Shown here piece by piece: positions 1 through 7,576 of a DNA stretch of 25,991 nucleotides. The stretch's first letter is position 1; the number at the start of each line of letters is the position of its first letter. This stretch comes from an uncultured Eubacteriales bacterium. GTDB taxonomy: Bacteria > Bacillota > Clostridia > Peptostreptococcales > Anaerovoracaceae. Under the pieces are notes generated by a model. It was not told the origin of the DNA. It was given only the letters and a program-made list of their open reading frames with translations, and ran no database searches. The translations under genes and the position numbers were made by a program. The DNA is taken from contig URWB01000017.1 of assembly GCA_900551415.1 (NCBI GenBank), positions 1 to 25,991 on the forward strand. The letters run 5' to 3'.

Positions 1-318
1 CGCTAAACTTTACCAGAGTAGGAATTTCACCTACTTATATTTCAAGCGCCGAACTGGTGCACCTCCAACTAAGTACTTTACCATATCCTTGATTCTTCTA
101 ACCTGAGGAAATCTTAATCTTATACTATAAATTAATCCTGATGTCAGGGCCACTATTATTAATGGTAATGCCCATAAATACCCTGCTATAGTACCTGTAA
201 TTGCTTCCCAATTCATTACTTCTACCTCCTAAAAAATTCACTATAATCCTATACAATAACTTTTAAAGTCTCACGTATTTCGATGAGTATCGTGATTCTA
301 TTGGGTGTAATAAATTAT
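1..318. other. AT-rich left edge, base composition unlike the rest
   Basis: This segment is strikingly AT-rich: a hand count over 61-180 gives about 33% GC, against 60% for 361-420. It holds the AGCS symporter stub (31-216) and that gene's upstream region (217-318), in which I see a ribosome binding site but no convincing promoter. The leftmost 47 bases are not explained by any gene. They contain a short inverted repeat (AGTAGG at 17-22, CCTACT at 30-35). The composition change coincides with the point where the APC permease gene breaks off, so about 318-325 is a likely junction. Confidence 0.6.
31..216 (-). pseudogene. AGCS family sodium:alanine/glycine symporter, N-terminal fragment
   Basis: The 61-residue product matches the start of the alanine/glycine:cation symporter family, membrane proteins that import small amino acids with sodium. 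It has a first transmembrane helix at about residues 12-32, then the family-typical SIRLRFPQ motif and a short basic cytoplasmic stretch ending VGGAPV. Complete members have about 450 residues. Here the family resemblance stops after about residue 54 and a stop codon follows six residues later, so over 85% of the protein is missing. The start is well supported: AGGAGGT lies 7 bases before the ATG. None of the other frames downstream to the window edge resumes the family sequence. Inference: a truncated remnant, or one side of a recombination or assembly junction near 48-56. Confidence 0.6.
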
Positions 319-570
319 CTAAATCGCCGCCGACAGTTCTCCAAGACAGCCAGTCATCAGCCAGATGATAAATCCGCCAAGCAGGTAGGCAACAATCGCG
401 CCTCCCGGACCCGCATTCGCGAGTACATCTCCGGAGCTGAGGAAAATACCCGTTCCCAGGGTTCCGCCAACGCCCACCATAATCGCATCTCTGGTCTTCA
501 TCGTACGCTGCAGACCGGTGCTTGCGTCCATGACTCTCTGCATGGACGGCGTTCTTTTTTGTTCAGACAT
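319..570 (-). pseudogene. APC superfamily amino acid permease, N-terminal fragment
   Basis: The 83 residues match the beginning of amino-acid/polyamine/organocation permeases: a basic cytoplasmic tail, then helix 1 with the GGTLGTGIF unwound substrate-binding motif (about residues 34-43), then helix 2 ending GELSAA (about residues 77-82). Family members have about 450-500 residues, so only the first two helices remain. The reading frame stops exactly where the DNA turns AT-rich. The gene has a good ribosome binding site (AAGGAG before the ATG at 570) and lies 24 bases after the RocB-like gene, so it was evidently the transporter partner in a peptidase-permease operon driven by the sigma-54 promoter near 2285. 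The product as it stands cannot be a working transporter. Confidence 0.7.
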
Positions 571-594
571 TTTTTTCTCCTTTCACTTTTCACC

Positions 595-2232
595 TTAGCT
601 TAACAATTTATCAATCAATTGAATATATAAATATGGAAGTACGTCGAAGTTATAATGTTTATGCAGACGCTCCGTATGTTTATGAAAATCTTTTCCGTAG
701 CCGCCCAGTACAATGCCGGGCACTTTGAATTTTTTGAGGTCTTCTTCCGGGAACTGATAGATCATATTGATACCGGCGAGATTTTCAAACACATTGTCAA
801 AATTCATGCCTTCGGTCAGACCTGTATAGCACATATCCGAAATGCCCATGTAATAGTCCTTCATTTTAAGCGTTTCCCCGAAATTTTCCCGTGCGTAGTC
901 AATGATCTCATCACAGCAGCGCATGAGTTTTGCTGCGTCCTCTCCCTCCTTGCTCAGGTATACGTCCGGATAGTACGGTGGGATAAACGCCAGAATAATC
1001 ATCGGCTTCTTATCCTTATAGAGTTCATATACGCGTTTAACCAAGCTGACCGCGATATCCTGCATCTCCATTTTCTTATCCTGCAGCTCTTTTGCGTAAG
1101 CCTTCAGATCCGCGTCCAGATCACCTTGGTAATCAGCGCAGACTTCATCATAAAGCTGTCTGTAAGTCTTGACACACGGCGCATAGCGGTGGCGGATCGG
1201 CTCCTCGCCGGTCAGCTTTGCATATGCTGCTGCTTTCTCGTCCATGAAGCGGATCGCATCCCGCATGGATGCTTCCGCAAGTTGTAAAAGTCTGCGATTC
1301 ATCTCATCCGGATTCAGCTGCACCGTGATGAACGAATAGTAGGCCACGGCATACAGCGGGATCGAGGCCGAATAGGTTCCTTTAAGATCCTGCATTTTTA
1401 AGCAGACCGGCGGTGGCGTTGTTTCGCCTAAGCTCTGCTGGCAGAAGTCCGTGTTCATCTCCAGTTTATGATACAGCTGCGTGGACATCAGGGTCGGATC
1501 GATACCAAGGAAAGGTTCTCCGCCGTGCGTAGACTCTCCGGCGAAGAAGAACATCGGCATGATCTTTCCGGATGCACCGTAATGAATGTAGCGGTTGTTA
1601 TCCCCAGCCTGATCTTCCATCATGTAGCACTCGGTAAGCAGCAGGGCTCTATATTTCAGTCCCTTTTCCTCTGCGAGTTGATTGAAGAACGGTACGGCAC
1701 GCAGCATGCCTTCGGAATTGGTTTCTTCCCCGCAGACAGCCACATACAAGAGGTTTCCCTTGATGCTTTTCTCCTCAGAATAATGTTTCATCAGTTCCAT
1801 GCAGAGCGCGTGACCGTATTTCATATCCGCGGTTCCGCGTCCGAAGATCCACTCGCCGCTTTCAAAGTCTTTTTGGCTGTCTTCATCCAGCGGCATCTCA
1901 TTGATTCGCTTGGTGATTTCCTCGACGTTGTAGGCGATGTCCTGCAGATGTCCGAATTCTTCTACATCGACAACGTCGTAATGTCCCGTCAGAATGACAG
2001 TATCCGGACAGCCGGGGTTCAATTCCATGAACCCTGTCACAATACTGCGTTCAAAAGGATCATCAACGAGCGGGATCAGCTTAACATTTTCAGGATGGTC
2101 CCGAAAATAAGGGATTTCCCTCAGCAGTTCTTCTATCTTGTAAGCCGTCATTTTTTCGGATTCTGTTCCCGATACGCCTGGAACTTCAACCATCCGCAGC
2201 ATGTTGTTATACATATTTTCCTTGTTGATCAT
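595..2232 (-). CDS. RocB-like M20 family metallopeptidase
   Basis: This 545-residue cytoplasmic protein resembles RocB, the arginine-utilisation member of the M20 zinc peptidase/deacylase family, and has RocB's usual length. Family metal ligands and catalytic residues are visible: GHYDVVD (His84, Asp86), GRGTADMK (bridging Asp136), CGEETNSEG (Glu169/Glu170), TECYM, and the C-terminal DFHKHTE histidine. The reaction is presumably hydrolysis of an amide bond in a peptide or acylated amino acid, but the true substrate of RocB is not established. I chose the ATG at 2232 because GGGAGGT precedes it by 7 bases, and because an upstream in-frame start at 2292 would lie above the predicted sigma-54 transcription start. 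The permease fragment follows 24 bases downstream. The neighbouring RocR-like activators suggest induction by an amino acid. Confidence 0.8.
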   Translation of the reverse strand: MINKENMYNNMLRMVEVPGVSGTESEKMTAYKIEELLREIPYFRDHPENVKLIPLVDDPFERSIVTGFMELNPGCPDTVILTGHYDVVDVEEFGHLQDIAYNVEEITKRINEMPLDEDSQKDFESGEWIFGRGTADMKYGHALCMELMKHYSEEKSIKGNLLYVAVCGEETNSEGMLRAVPFFNQLAEEKGLKYRALLLTECYMMEDQAGDNNRYIHYGASGKIMPMFFFAGESTHGGEPFLGIDPTLMSTQLYHKLEMNTDFCQQSLGETTPPPVCLKMQDLKGTYSASIPLYAVAYYSFITVQLNPDEMNRRLLQLAEASMRDAIRFMDEKAAAYAKLTGEEPIRHRYAPCVKTYRQLYDEVCADYQGDLDADLKAYAKELQDKKMEMQDIAVSLVKRVYELYKDKKPMIILAFIPPYYPDVYLSKEGEDAAKLMRCCDEIIDYARENFGETLKMKDYYMGISDMCYTGLTEGMNFDNVFENLAGINMIYQFPEEDLKKFKVPGIVLGGYGKDFHKHTERLHKHYNFDVLPYLYIQLIDKLLS

Positions 2233-2269
2233 GATTCTACCTCCCATGATGATTACACTGCTAAACAAG

Positions 2270-2285
2270 AGCAATTTCTGTGCCA
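2270..2285 (-). promoter_or_regulatory. Sigma-54 (-24/-12) promoter for the rocB-like operon
   Basis: The minus strand reads TGGCACAGAAATTGCT. This matches the sigma-54 consensus TGGCACG-N4-TTGCW at all but one core base, and the GG and GC dinucleotides have the required 12-base offset. Transcription would start near 2259, giving a 27-base leader before the ATG at 2232 with the ribosome binding site inside it. The adjacent genes encode two sigma-54 activators of the RocR type, which explains the promoter class. Confidence 0.85.
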
Positions 2286-2336
2286 AAAACATCTTATGTT
2301 AACAAAGCGCTAATTTCCAACATTCTTTTTTGGTAT

Positions 2337-2367
2337 ACAAAAACACAGACCGGATTCGCCTGTGTTT
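2337..2367 (-). terminator. Rho-independent terminator after the second sigma-54 activator gene
   Basis: On the minus strand an 8-bp stem (AAACACAG paired with CTGTGTTT, 11-base loop) runs directly into a short U-rich tail (TTTTTGT). It begins 16 bases after the stop codon of the activator gene at 2384. As double-stranded DNA the same inverted repeat sits about 95 bp upstream of the sigma-54 transcription start, where an activator binding site would be expected, so it could serve both purposes. Confidence 0.7.
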
Positions 2368-2383
2368 GTAAAGGAAATTTCTT

Positions 2384-3760
2384 TTATAGAAAATATTTTT
2401 TCATCTTATAGCGCATCAACTGCGGAGAGATCCCCAGGATCTTTGCCGCCGCCTGATAGTCTTCTCCGCTTTCCTGCCAGGCCTCAGCCATGCGCTGCCG
2501 TTCATAGTCTTCCAGATAATCTTTCAGCTTTTTTCCTGCGGCAAGAAATGCTGCCGCTTCTTGGTGCGTTTCGGACGGACGGCTTGTTTCCATCTCCGTT
2601 CCCAGCCATCTTTGCCGCATATGCTCCTCACCAATGACATTGTCTTTCATTACCGGGTACATACCCTCCATCATATTTTTGAGTTCCCGCACATTTCCCG
2701 GCCACGCATAATGCAGCATATGATGCTGCAATTCCTTTGTAAAACCGGTAATTTTCTTTTTATAGATTTGATTATACTTCTTTCTGTAATAGTCCGCAAT
2801 CTGCAGGATATCCGATTTTCGTTCACGAAGCGGCGGCAAAAAAAACTGTATCACGGAAAGCCGGAACAGCAGGTCGTTACGCAAGCTGCGTGATTTTAAA
2901 AGGTCATTCATCTGTTTATTGCAGGAGGCTATAATCCGAACATCCAAATAGATTTCCTGTGCTCCTCCGATTGGTCGAATGCATTTCTCTTCAATCGCCC
3001 TTAATATCTTGCTTTGGATACCCAAGGGCATGGAATCCACTTCATCCAAAAAAAGCGTTCCTTTCTCGGCCATCTGAAAAAGCCCTGTCTTTTCTTCCGC
3101 GTCGGTAAAGCTCCCTTTTTTAATGCCGAAAAGAATACCTTCCAAAAGATTTTCCGGCAGAGAACTGCAGTTAACATAGACATACGGGTTTTTGCGCCTT
3201 GCACTTGAATTGTGGATAATATGGGCGGTCAGTTCTTTCCCGGTTCCCGTTTCTCCCATAATTAATACCGGCGAATCTGCATCTTTAATTTTTTGTATTT
3301 TCTTTTTTAATTCTGCAACTGCTTCGCACTCGCCGATCATATTTTCTGCCGTTGCATAGTCATCATTGAGTAGATTTTCAATTTGTCCATCTCTCTTAGG
3401 TGCAACCAGATCTTTCTCCTCATCATAATCCGCGAACTCAACAGCCCCTATGATCTTTTCACCGCTACGAATCAGATAGATATCCTCGGTCTGTTTTACC
3501 GCTCGTCCCTCATTGTTTTCCAACACCTGTACATAATTAACAAAACGTTCCCCGCCATGAATTGCTCTCACAAAGGTACTGTTGGCTTCGTCGAGATTTG
3601 CATATATCTGCAAAAAACTTTTTCCAATGACTTCATCCGGTTTAAAGCCAAAAAAATCCGGATTAAAAACATGGACATATTCAATCTCACAGGCATCATT
3701 CACGACACAAACATCCTTAAAATCTTTCCGCAGGCCCATATCAGATACACTCGCTTTCAT
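2384..3760 (-). CDS. RocR-like sigma-54 dependent activator (second of a tandem pair)
   Basis: A 458-residue bacterial enhancer-binding protein. An N-terminal PAS-like sensor (about 1-115) is followed by the AAA+ domain with Walker A GETGTGKE (169-176), the sigma-54 contact loop as GSFTDA (216-221) instead of GAFTGA, Walker B GTLFLDEV (234-241), and the WPGNVREL motif (about 353-360). A Fis-type helix-turn-helix is at the C-terminus (about 428-458). It should remodel the sigma-54 holoenzyme at the promoter near 2285. Its start overlaps the end of the upstream paralog by 20 bases, so the two are translationally coupled. The Asp in the contact loop is a deviation from consensus that may reduce or alter activation. 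The recognition helix (ISPQLMRYKMKKY) is nearly the same as the paralog's, implying shared operators. Confidence 0.85.
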   Translation of the reverse strand: MKASVSDMGLRKDFKDVCVVNDACEIEYVHVFNPDFFGFKPDEVIGKSFLQIYANLDEANSTFVRAIHGGERFVNYVQVLENNEGRAVKQTEDIYLIRSGEKIIGAVEFADYDEEKDLVAPKRDGQIENLLNDDYATAENMIGECEAVAELKKKIQKIKDADSPVLIMGETGTGKELTAHIIHNSSARRKNPYVYVNCSSLPENLLEGILFGIKKGSFTDAEEKTGLFQMAEKGTLFLDEVDSMPLGIQSKILRAIEEKCIRPIGGAQEIYLDVRIIASCNKQMNDLLKSRSLRNDLLFRLSVIQFFLPPLRERKSDILQIADYYRKKYNQIYKKKITGFTKELQHHMLHYAWPGNVRELKNMMEGMYPVMKDNVIGEEHMRQRWLGTEMETSRPSETHQEAAAFLAAGKKLKDYLEDYERQRMAEAWQESGEDYQAAAKILGISPQLMRYKMKKYFL

Positions 3761-5087
3761 ACTTATTCAGCTTAAATCGCAGCAGCTGTTTTGAGATCCC
3801 TAGGATGTCAGCCGCTGCAGCCAGATCTCGTCCGTTATTTTCATAGACAGTACAGATAATCTCGCGTTCCAGCTGCGCAAGGTCCGCAGTCAGGTTCTGC
3901 GGTCGGCAAGCCTTTTTCCGGCAGTTTTGCACATTCTCCCGGATATAGGCAGGAATATCCTCCGGACTCAGCTGATTGCTTTCCGCAAATGCAAAAAATC
4001 CTTCGACCACATTTCGCAGCTCCCGTACATTGCCCGGCCACGTATAGTTTTGAAAGATCTCCCGAATCTGTGCTCCCGGATGTTGGATCCGCCGATCGGT
4101 CTTCAGATTGAAGTAATCGATAAAATAATTGGTCAGCAATTCGATATCATTTTCTCGCTCGATCAGTTTCGGTAAGCGGATATAGACAACTGCCAGTCGA
4201 TAAAAAAGATCCGGTTTAATTCGTCCCTGTCGCAGCAGTTCAAACGGATCTTCATTTGTCGCTGCAACAACTCGAAAGTCCATTTTGATTTCTTTTTCGG
4301 ATCCAATTCTCCTGATTTTTTTGCTCTCGATGGTTTTTAAAAGTTTCACCTGCAGATCAGGTTCTAAAGAATTGATTTCATCTAAAAAAATAGTTCCTCC
4401 ATCCACCAGTTCAAACAGCCCCGGCTGCTCCGACGCTCCGGTAAAACTTCCCTTTGTTGTGCCGAAAAGCATAGCTTCCAAGAGGTTCGCTGGGATTGCA
4501 CCGCAGTTCTGAGATACAAAATTTTTGCTGTACCTGCGACTGCAGTTGTGAATGGATTGTGCGATCAGTTCTTTCCCTGTTCCGGTTTCTCCATAGATCA
4601 GCACGTTCGAATCCGACAGCGCGATTTGATTGATGTTGTTTTTGATCTGTTCCATTCCCGGATCTGCCGTGATAATATCATCCAGGATATACTTCGTGTG
4701 ATTGCGCCGATACAGGATATGCTCCGAATGCCGCTCGATTTCACCGATGTGATCCTTGCTGTAAAAGAAACTGGCAAATTCCACCGCGCCGACAATTTTA
4801 TCTCCATCGTAAAGAGGATATGCACTTCCGACTTTTTTGAAGCGGATATTTCTCTTGGTTGTCAATTCCCATTCAAAATTTTCGGAAGCGATCCCATCCC
4901 GCGCTGCCAGCAGCAATGGATAATCCTCTTCCAAATTCGAAAAAAATTCTCGGATATTTTTTCCTTTCGCACTGTTCATGCCAAGGCTGAAATACCGATA
5001 GTTTCCGATGTCGTCATAGATAATCTCTCCATCAGTATCGATCAGGATCATATCCGTGCCTTCTCTTTTGATCAGTTTTGATTTCAT
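3741..5087 (-). CDS. RocR-like sigma-54 dependent activator (first of a tandem pair)
   Basis: A 448-residue enhancer-binding protein with a PAS-like N-terminus (about 1-110), then an AAA+ domain with Walker A GETGTGKE (166-173), a canonical-type GSFTGA sigma-54 loop (213-218), Walker B GTIFLDEI (231-238) and WPGNVREL. A Fis-type helix-turn-helix (ILGISKQLLRFKLNKY) follows. RocR in Bacillus activates arginine-catabolic operons from sigma-54 promoters in response to ornithine or citrulline; the ligand here is unknown. The gene starts 18 bases after the thiI stop. The start is uncertain: the ATG at 5087 has only a weak purine stretch before it, and a TTG at 5102 is possible. Inference: together with its paralog it controls the rocB-like operon. 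Confidence 0.85.
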   Translation of the reverse strand: MKSKLIKREGTDMILIDTDGEIIYDDIGNYRYFSLGMNSAKGKNIREFFSNLEEDYPLLLAARDGIASENFEWELTTKRNIRFKKVGSAYPLYDGDKIVGAVEFASFFYSKDHIGEIERHSEHILYRRNHTKYILDDIITADPGMEQIKNNINQIALSDSNVLIYGETGTGKELIAQSIHNCSRRYSKNFVSQNCGAIPANLLEAMLFGTTKGSFTGASEQPGLFELVDGGTIFLDEINSLEPDLQVKLLKTIESKKIRRIGSEKEIKMDFRVVAATNEDPFELLRQGRIKPDLFYRLAVVYIRLPKLIERENDIELLTNYFIDYFNLKTDRRIQHPGAQIREIFQNYTWPGNVRELRNVVEGFFAFAESNQLSPEDIPAYIRENVQNCRKKACRPQNLTADLAQLEREIICTVYENNGRDLAAAADILGISKQLLRFKLNKYESECI

Positions 5088-5105
5088 AAGTATTCTTTTC
5101 AATCC

Positions 5106-6290
5106 TTATTCCGGCATGATATTGACGATCTCCTGCGCCTTGATGGCTGCTTCGATCAGCGCCTCGCAGTCCAGCTTGCGCTCGGATTCGAGAATCCGCT
5201 CGAGCTTCGGTTTGGTCGTCGGATGCTTCGGGAGAAAGACCGTACAGCAGTCCTCATACGGCTGTATCGATGTTTCGAAGGTGCCGATCTCCTCCGCTTT
5301 CGCCATGATGTCCACCTTGTCCATCGCAATCAGCGGGCGCATCACAGGCAGGCTCACGCTCGCATCGGTCACCACCAGCGCCTCCGCGGTCTGACTGGCG
5401 ACCTGACCGAGATTTTCCCCGGTGATCAGCATCTGGCAGCCCGTATCTTTGGCGATGCGTTCTGCGATGCGCATCATAAAGCGGCGCACGAGGATCGTCG
5501 TTTCCTCCTCCGGACAGTTCGTGACGATCGCCTCCTGGATCGGCAGCAGGTTGATGACGTGCATCTTGAATCTGCCGCAGTAGGTCGACACGATGCGCGC
5601 AAGGTCCTCGACCTTTTCCTGCGCACGCTGGCTGGTATATGGATAAGAATGGAAATGCACTGCTTCGATCAGCATCCCGCGCTTCGCCATCATCCATGTT
5701 GCCACCGGACTGTCGATACCGCCGGAAAGCAGGGTCAGACCCTTGCCGTTTGTCCCCAGCGGCAGACCGCCGAAGCCGGGGATCTTCCCTTCGTAAATAT
5801 ACGATCTGTCATGGCGCACATCCACATGCAGCAGCACATCCGGCTCATGCACGTCCACCTTGAGCACCTTGCAGCCGATAAGCACCTTGGCGCCGATGAT
5901 GCGTCCGATTTCCGGCGATTTGACCGGGAAATTCTTGTCCGCGCGCTTGGCCTCGACCTTGAACGTATGAATGCCGCGCTCCGCGATCAGCCCATTCATG
6001 TACGCGACAGCCTCCGCACCGATGGCCTCCAGTTCAGACGGCGCCTCGACCGCTTTGCTGATGGAAGCAACACCGAACACCTTGGAGATCTCCTTGATGA
6101 TCGCCTGAATATCCAGTGCCTTGTCCGCCCGGACAAAGATCAATCCTTCACTTCTTCTGACATCGATGCCGCGGAACGCTTTCAGATTATTGCGGATGCG
6201 GTCTACCAGCATTCTCTCAAAATATGGTTTATTCATACCCTTTAAGGCAACCTCACCGCAGCGAACGATGAGAATGTTTTGTTCATTCAT
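5106..6290 (-). CDS. thiI: tRNA 4-thiouridine synthase ThiI
   Basis: A 394-residue ThiI without the C-terminal rhodanese domain, as is usual in Bacillota. An N-terminal ferredoxin-like and THUMP RNA-binding region (about 1-165) precedes the PP-loop ATP pyrophosphatase domain with SGGIDSP (189-195). The enzyme adenylates U8 of tRNA and inserts sulfur to give 4-thiouridine. Without the rhodanese domain it takes persulfide from a dedicated cysteine desulfurase, which fits the NifS-type gene 80 bases upstream. The start at 6290 (MNEQN) is preceded by AGGAG at 7 bases; the open frame upstream of it is spurious and overlaps nifS. The gap to nifS contains a small hairpin (6313-6340). Confidence 0.93.
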   Translation of the reverse strand: MNEQNILIVRCGEVALKGMNKPYFERMLVDRIRNNLKAFRGIDVRRSEGLIFVRADKALDIQAIIKEISKVFGVASISKAVEAPSELEAIGAEAVAYMNGLIAERGIHTFKVEAKRADKNFPVKSPEIGRIIGAKVLIGCKVLKVDVHEPDVLLHVDVRHDRSYIYEGKIPGFGGLPLGTNGKGLTLLSGGIDSPVATWMMAKRGMLIEAVHFHSYPYTSQRAQEKVEDLARIVSTYCGRFKMHVINLLPIQEAIVTNCPEEETTILVRRFMMRIAERIAKDTGCQMLITGENLGQVASQTAEALVVTDASVSLPVMRPLIAMDKVDIMAKAEEIGTFETSIQPYEDCCTVFLPKHPTTKPKLERILESERKLDCEALIEAAIKAQEIVNIMPE

Positions 6291-6312
6291 GGTGATTCTC
6301 CTATTGATTCCA

Positions 6313-6340
6313 AATCGTAATATAGCGATATGTGACGATT
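6313..6340 (-). other. Small hairpin in the nifS-thiI gap
   Basis: The minus-strand RNA can form an imperfect hairpin: AATCGT pairs with ACGATT, with an inner ATAT/ATAT pair and a 4-base loop. It sits about 20 bases upstream of the thiI start. No U-run follows, so it is not a standard terminator. It may be a processing site or chance; the function is unknown. Confidence 0.3.
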
Positions 6341-6370
6341 CCTTTTTCTTTTTGCAAAGCCGCTTCAAGA

Positions 6371-7576
6371 TCAGCGGAAGCTGCCCAGCCTGCGGAAGCG
6401 CTGCACCGCTGCCTTGACCTTCTCGACTGTGTATTCCATCTCCTCGATCGTGTTGAACTCGCTGAAGCTGAAGCGGATCGCGCCTTCGATCTCCTTCGGC
6501 GAAAGCCCCATCGCGTTCAGCACATGCGAGCCTTTCGCGGAAGCATGATTGGACGCGCAGGCAGAACCTGTGGAAACATAGATGCCGTCCTGCTCCAGCG
6601 TGTGCAGGAGCACTTCCCCGCGCGTGCCGAGGAAGGAGATATTCAATACCGACGGGCAAGCCGTTTCGTCCTGTGGACTGTTGACGCGAATATCCGCGAT
6701 TTCATCCTTGCAGGCGTTCAGCAAAAATTTACGGCAGGCTCGCATCGCTTCCAGGCGCGCGTCAAAATTCCGCGTTGCCAGCTCCGCTGCCTTCCCAAAA
6801 CCGATGATGCCAGGTGTATTCTCCGTACCGGAGCGCAGATGCCGTTCCTGTCCCCCGCCGAGCAGGAAGGCCGGTAAATGCAGGCCTTTGCGGACGTATA
6901 AGGCGCCCATGCCCTTCGGCCCGTGAATTTTATGCGCGCTGAGTGAAATCATGTCCACACCCCGATAGCTTCGCGCGAAATCAATGGGAATTTTGCCGAA
7001 GGCCTGGACGCAATCGCTGTGCAGCCAAATATCCGTGCCATGCGCCCGGTTAAAATCGTCCCGCAGTTTCACGATCTCCGGAATCGGCATGATCGTTCCT
7101 GTTTCGTTATTGACACCCATAACGGAGATCAAAACGGTATCTTCTGTCAGCTCCGCCGCGAGCTGCTTCATGTCCGGATGACACAGGCGGTCAACACCGA
7201 TCCGAACAATCTCGCAGCCCATGCTTTCCAGCATGCGCGCCGGCTCCAGGATTGCCGGATGCTCTACAGCGGAAACGATAATTTTTTTGCCGCTTCGCTT
7301 CTTTGCCCGCGCCGCGCCAAACAGAACCGTATTGTCCGATTCCGTACCGCAGGAGGTAAAATACAGTTCCTCCTCTTTACAACCCATGGAAGCCGCGAGC
7401 GTCTTTCGCGCCGTGCGAACCTCCTTTTCGGCGTTCAGACCCAGCGCGTGCAGAGAGGAGGGATTACCATAGTTTTCGCGCGCTGCCCGCAGCATGACTT
7501 CCGTCACTGCGTCGTACTGCCGCGTGGTCGCGCTGTTATCCAGATAAACTGTCTTTTTTTCTGTTTTCTCAAGCAT
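6371..7576 (-). CDS. NifS/IscS-type cysteine desulfurase
   Basis: A 401-residue pyridoxal-phosphate enzyme that takes sulfur from L-cysteine as an enzyme-bound persulfide, releasing alanine. Visible motifs are the PLP lysine in SLSAHKIHGPKG (Lys216), the cofactor-stacking histidine in VEHP (His106 region), the NNETG motif, GTEN, and the persulfide cysteine in STGSACAS (Cys340). Its position directly before thiI indicates that it is the sulfur donor for tRNA 4-thiouridine (comparable to NifZ of Bacillus subtilis). Its ATG overlaps the MATE stop codon by one base (TAATG), so the two are probably co-translated. A role in Fe-S cluster assembly cannot be excluded, but no iscU-like gene is adjacent. 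Confidence 0.92.
   Translation of the reverse strand: MLEKTEKKTVYLDNSATTRQYDAVTEVMLRAARENYGNPSSLHALGLNAEKEVRTARKTLAASMGCKEEELYFTSCGTESDNTVLFGAARAKKRSGKKIIVSAVEHPAILEPARMLESMGCEIVRIGVDRLCHPDMKQLAAELTEDTVLISVMGVNNETGTIMPIPEIVKLRDDFNRAHGTDIWLHSDCVQAFGKIPIDFARSYRGVDMISLSAHKIHGPKGMGALYVRKGLHLPAFLLGGGQERHLRSGTENTPGIIGFGKAAELATRNFDARLEAMRACRKFLLNACKDEIADIRVNSPQDETACPSVLNISFLGTRGEVLLHTLEQDGIYVSTGSACASNHASAKGSHVLNAMGLSPKEIEGAIRFSFSEFNTIEEMEYTVEKVKAAVQRFRRLGSFR

Noticed and set aside
1..47. Minus-strand GGTGAAATTCC followed by GGTAAAGT resembles the FMN riboswitch core, and also a conserved 23S rRNA stretch.
   Set aside because: The surrounding paired regions and the invariant GGGGCA-type bases of the FMN element are missing, and the universally conserved rRNA bases are not kept. 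With only 47 bases before the edge it cannot be assigned.
2384..3760. The GSFTDA loop as proof that the second activator is dead.
   Set aside because: All ATPase motifs are intact, and I recall Asp at this position in other members of the family, so loss of function cannot be claimed from sequence.
5223..6245. A long plus-strand frame (340 codons) opposite thiI, and similar ones opposite mrdA, rny and mreB.
   Set aside because: These are antisense shadows of conserved genes with no ribosome binding site and His/Arg-rich nonsense composition.
6291..6659. A 123-residue N-terminal extension of ThiI.
   Set aside because: It overlaps nifS in another frame, is Arg/Ala-rich shadow sequence, and the start at 6290 has a good ribosome binding site and the normal ThiI beginning.
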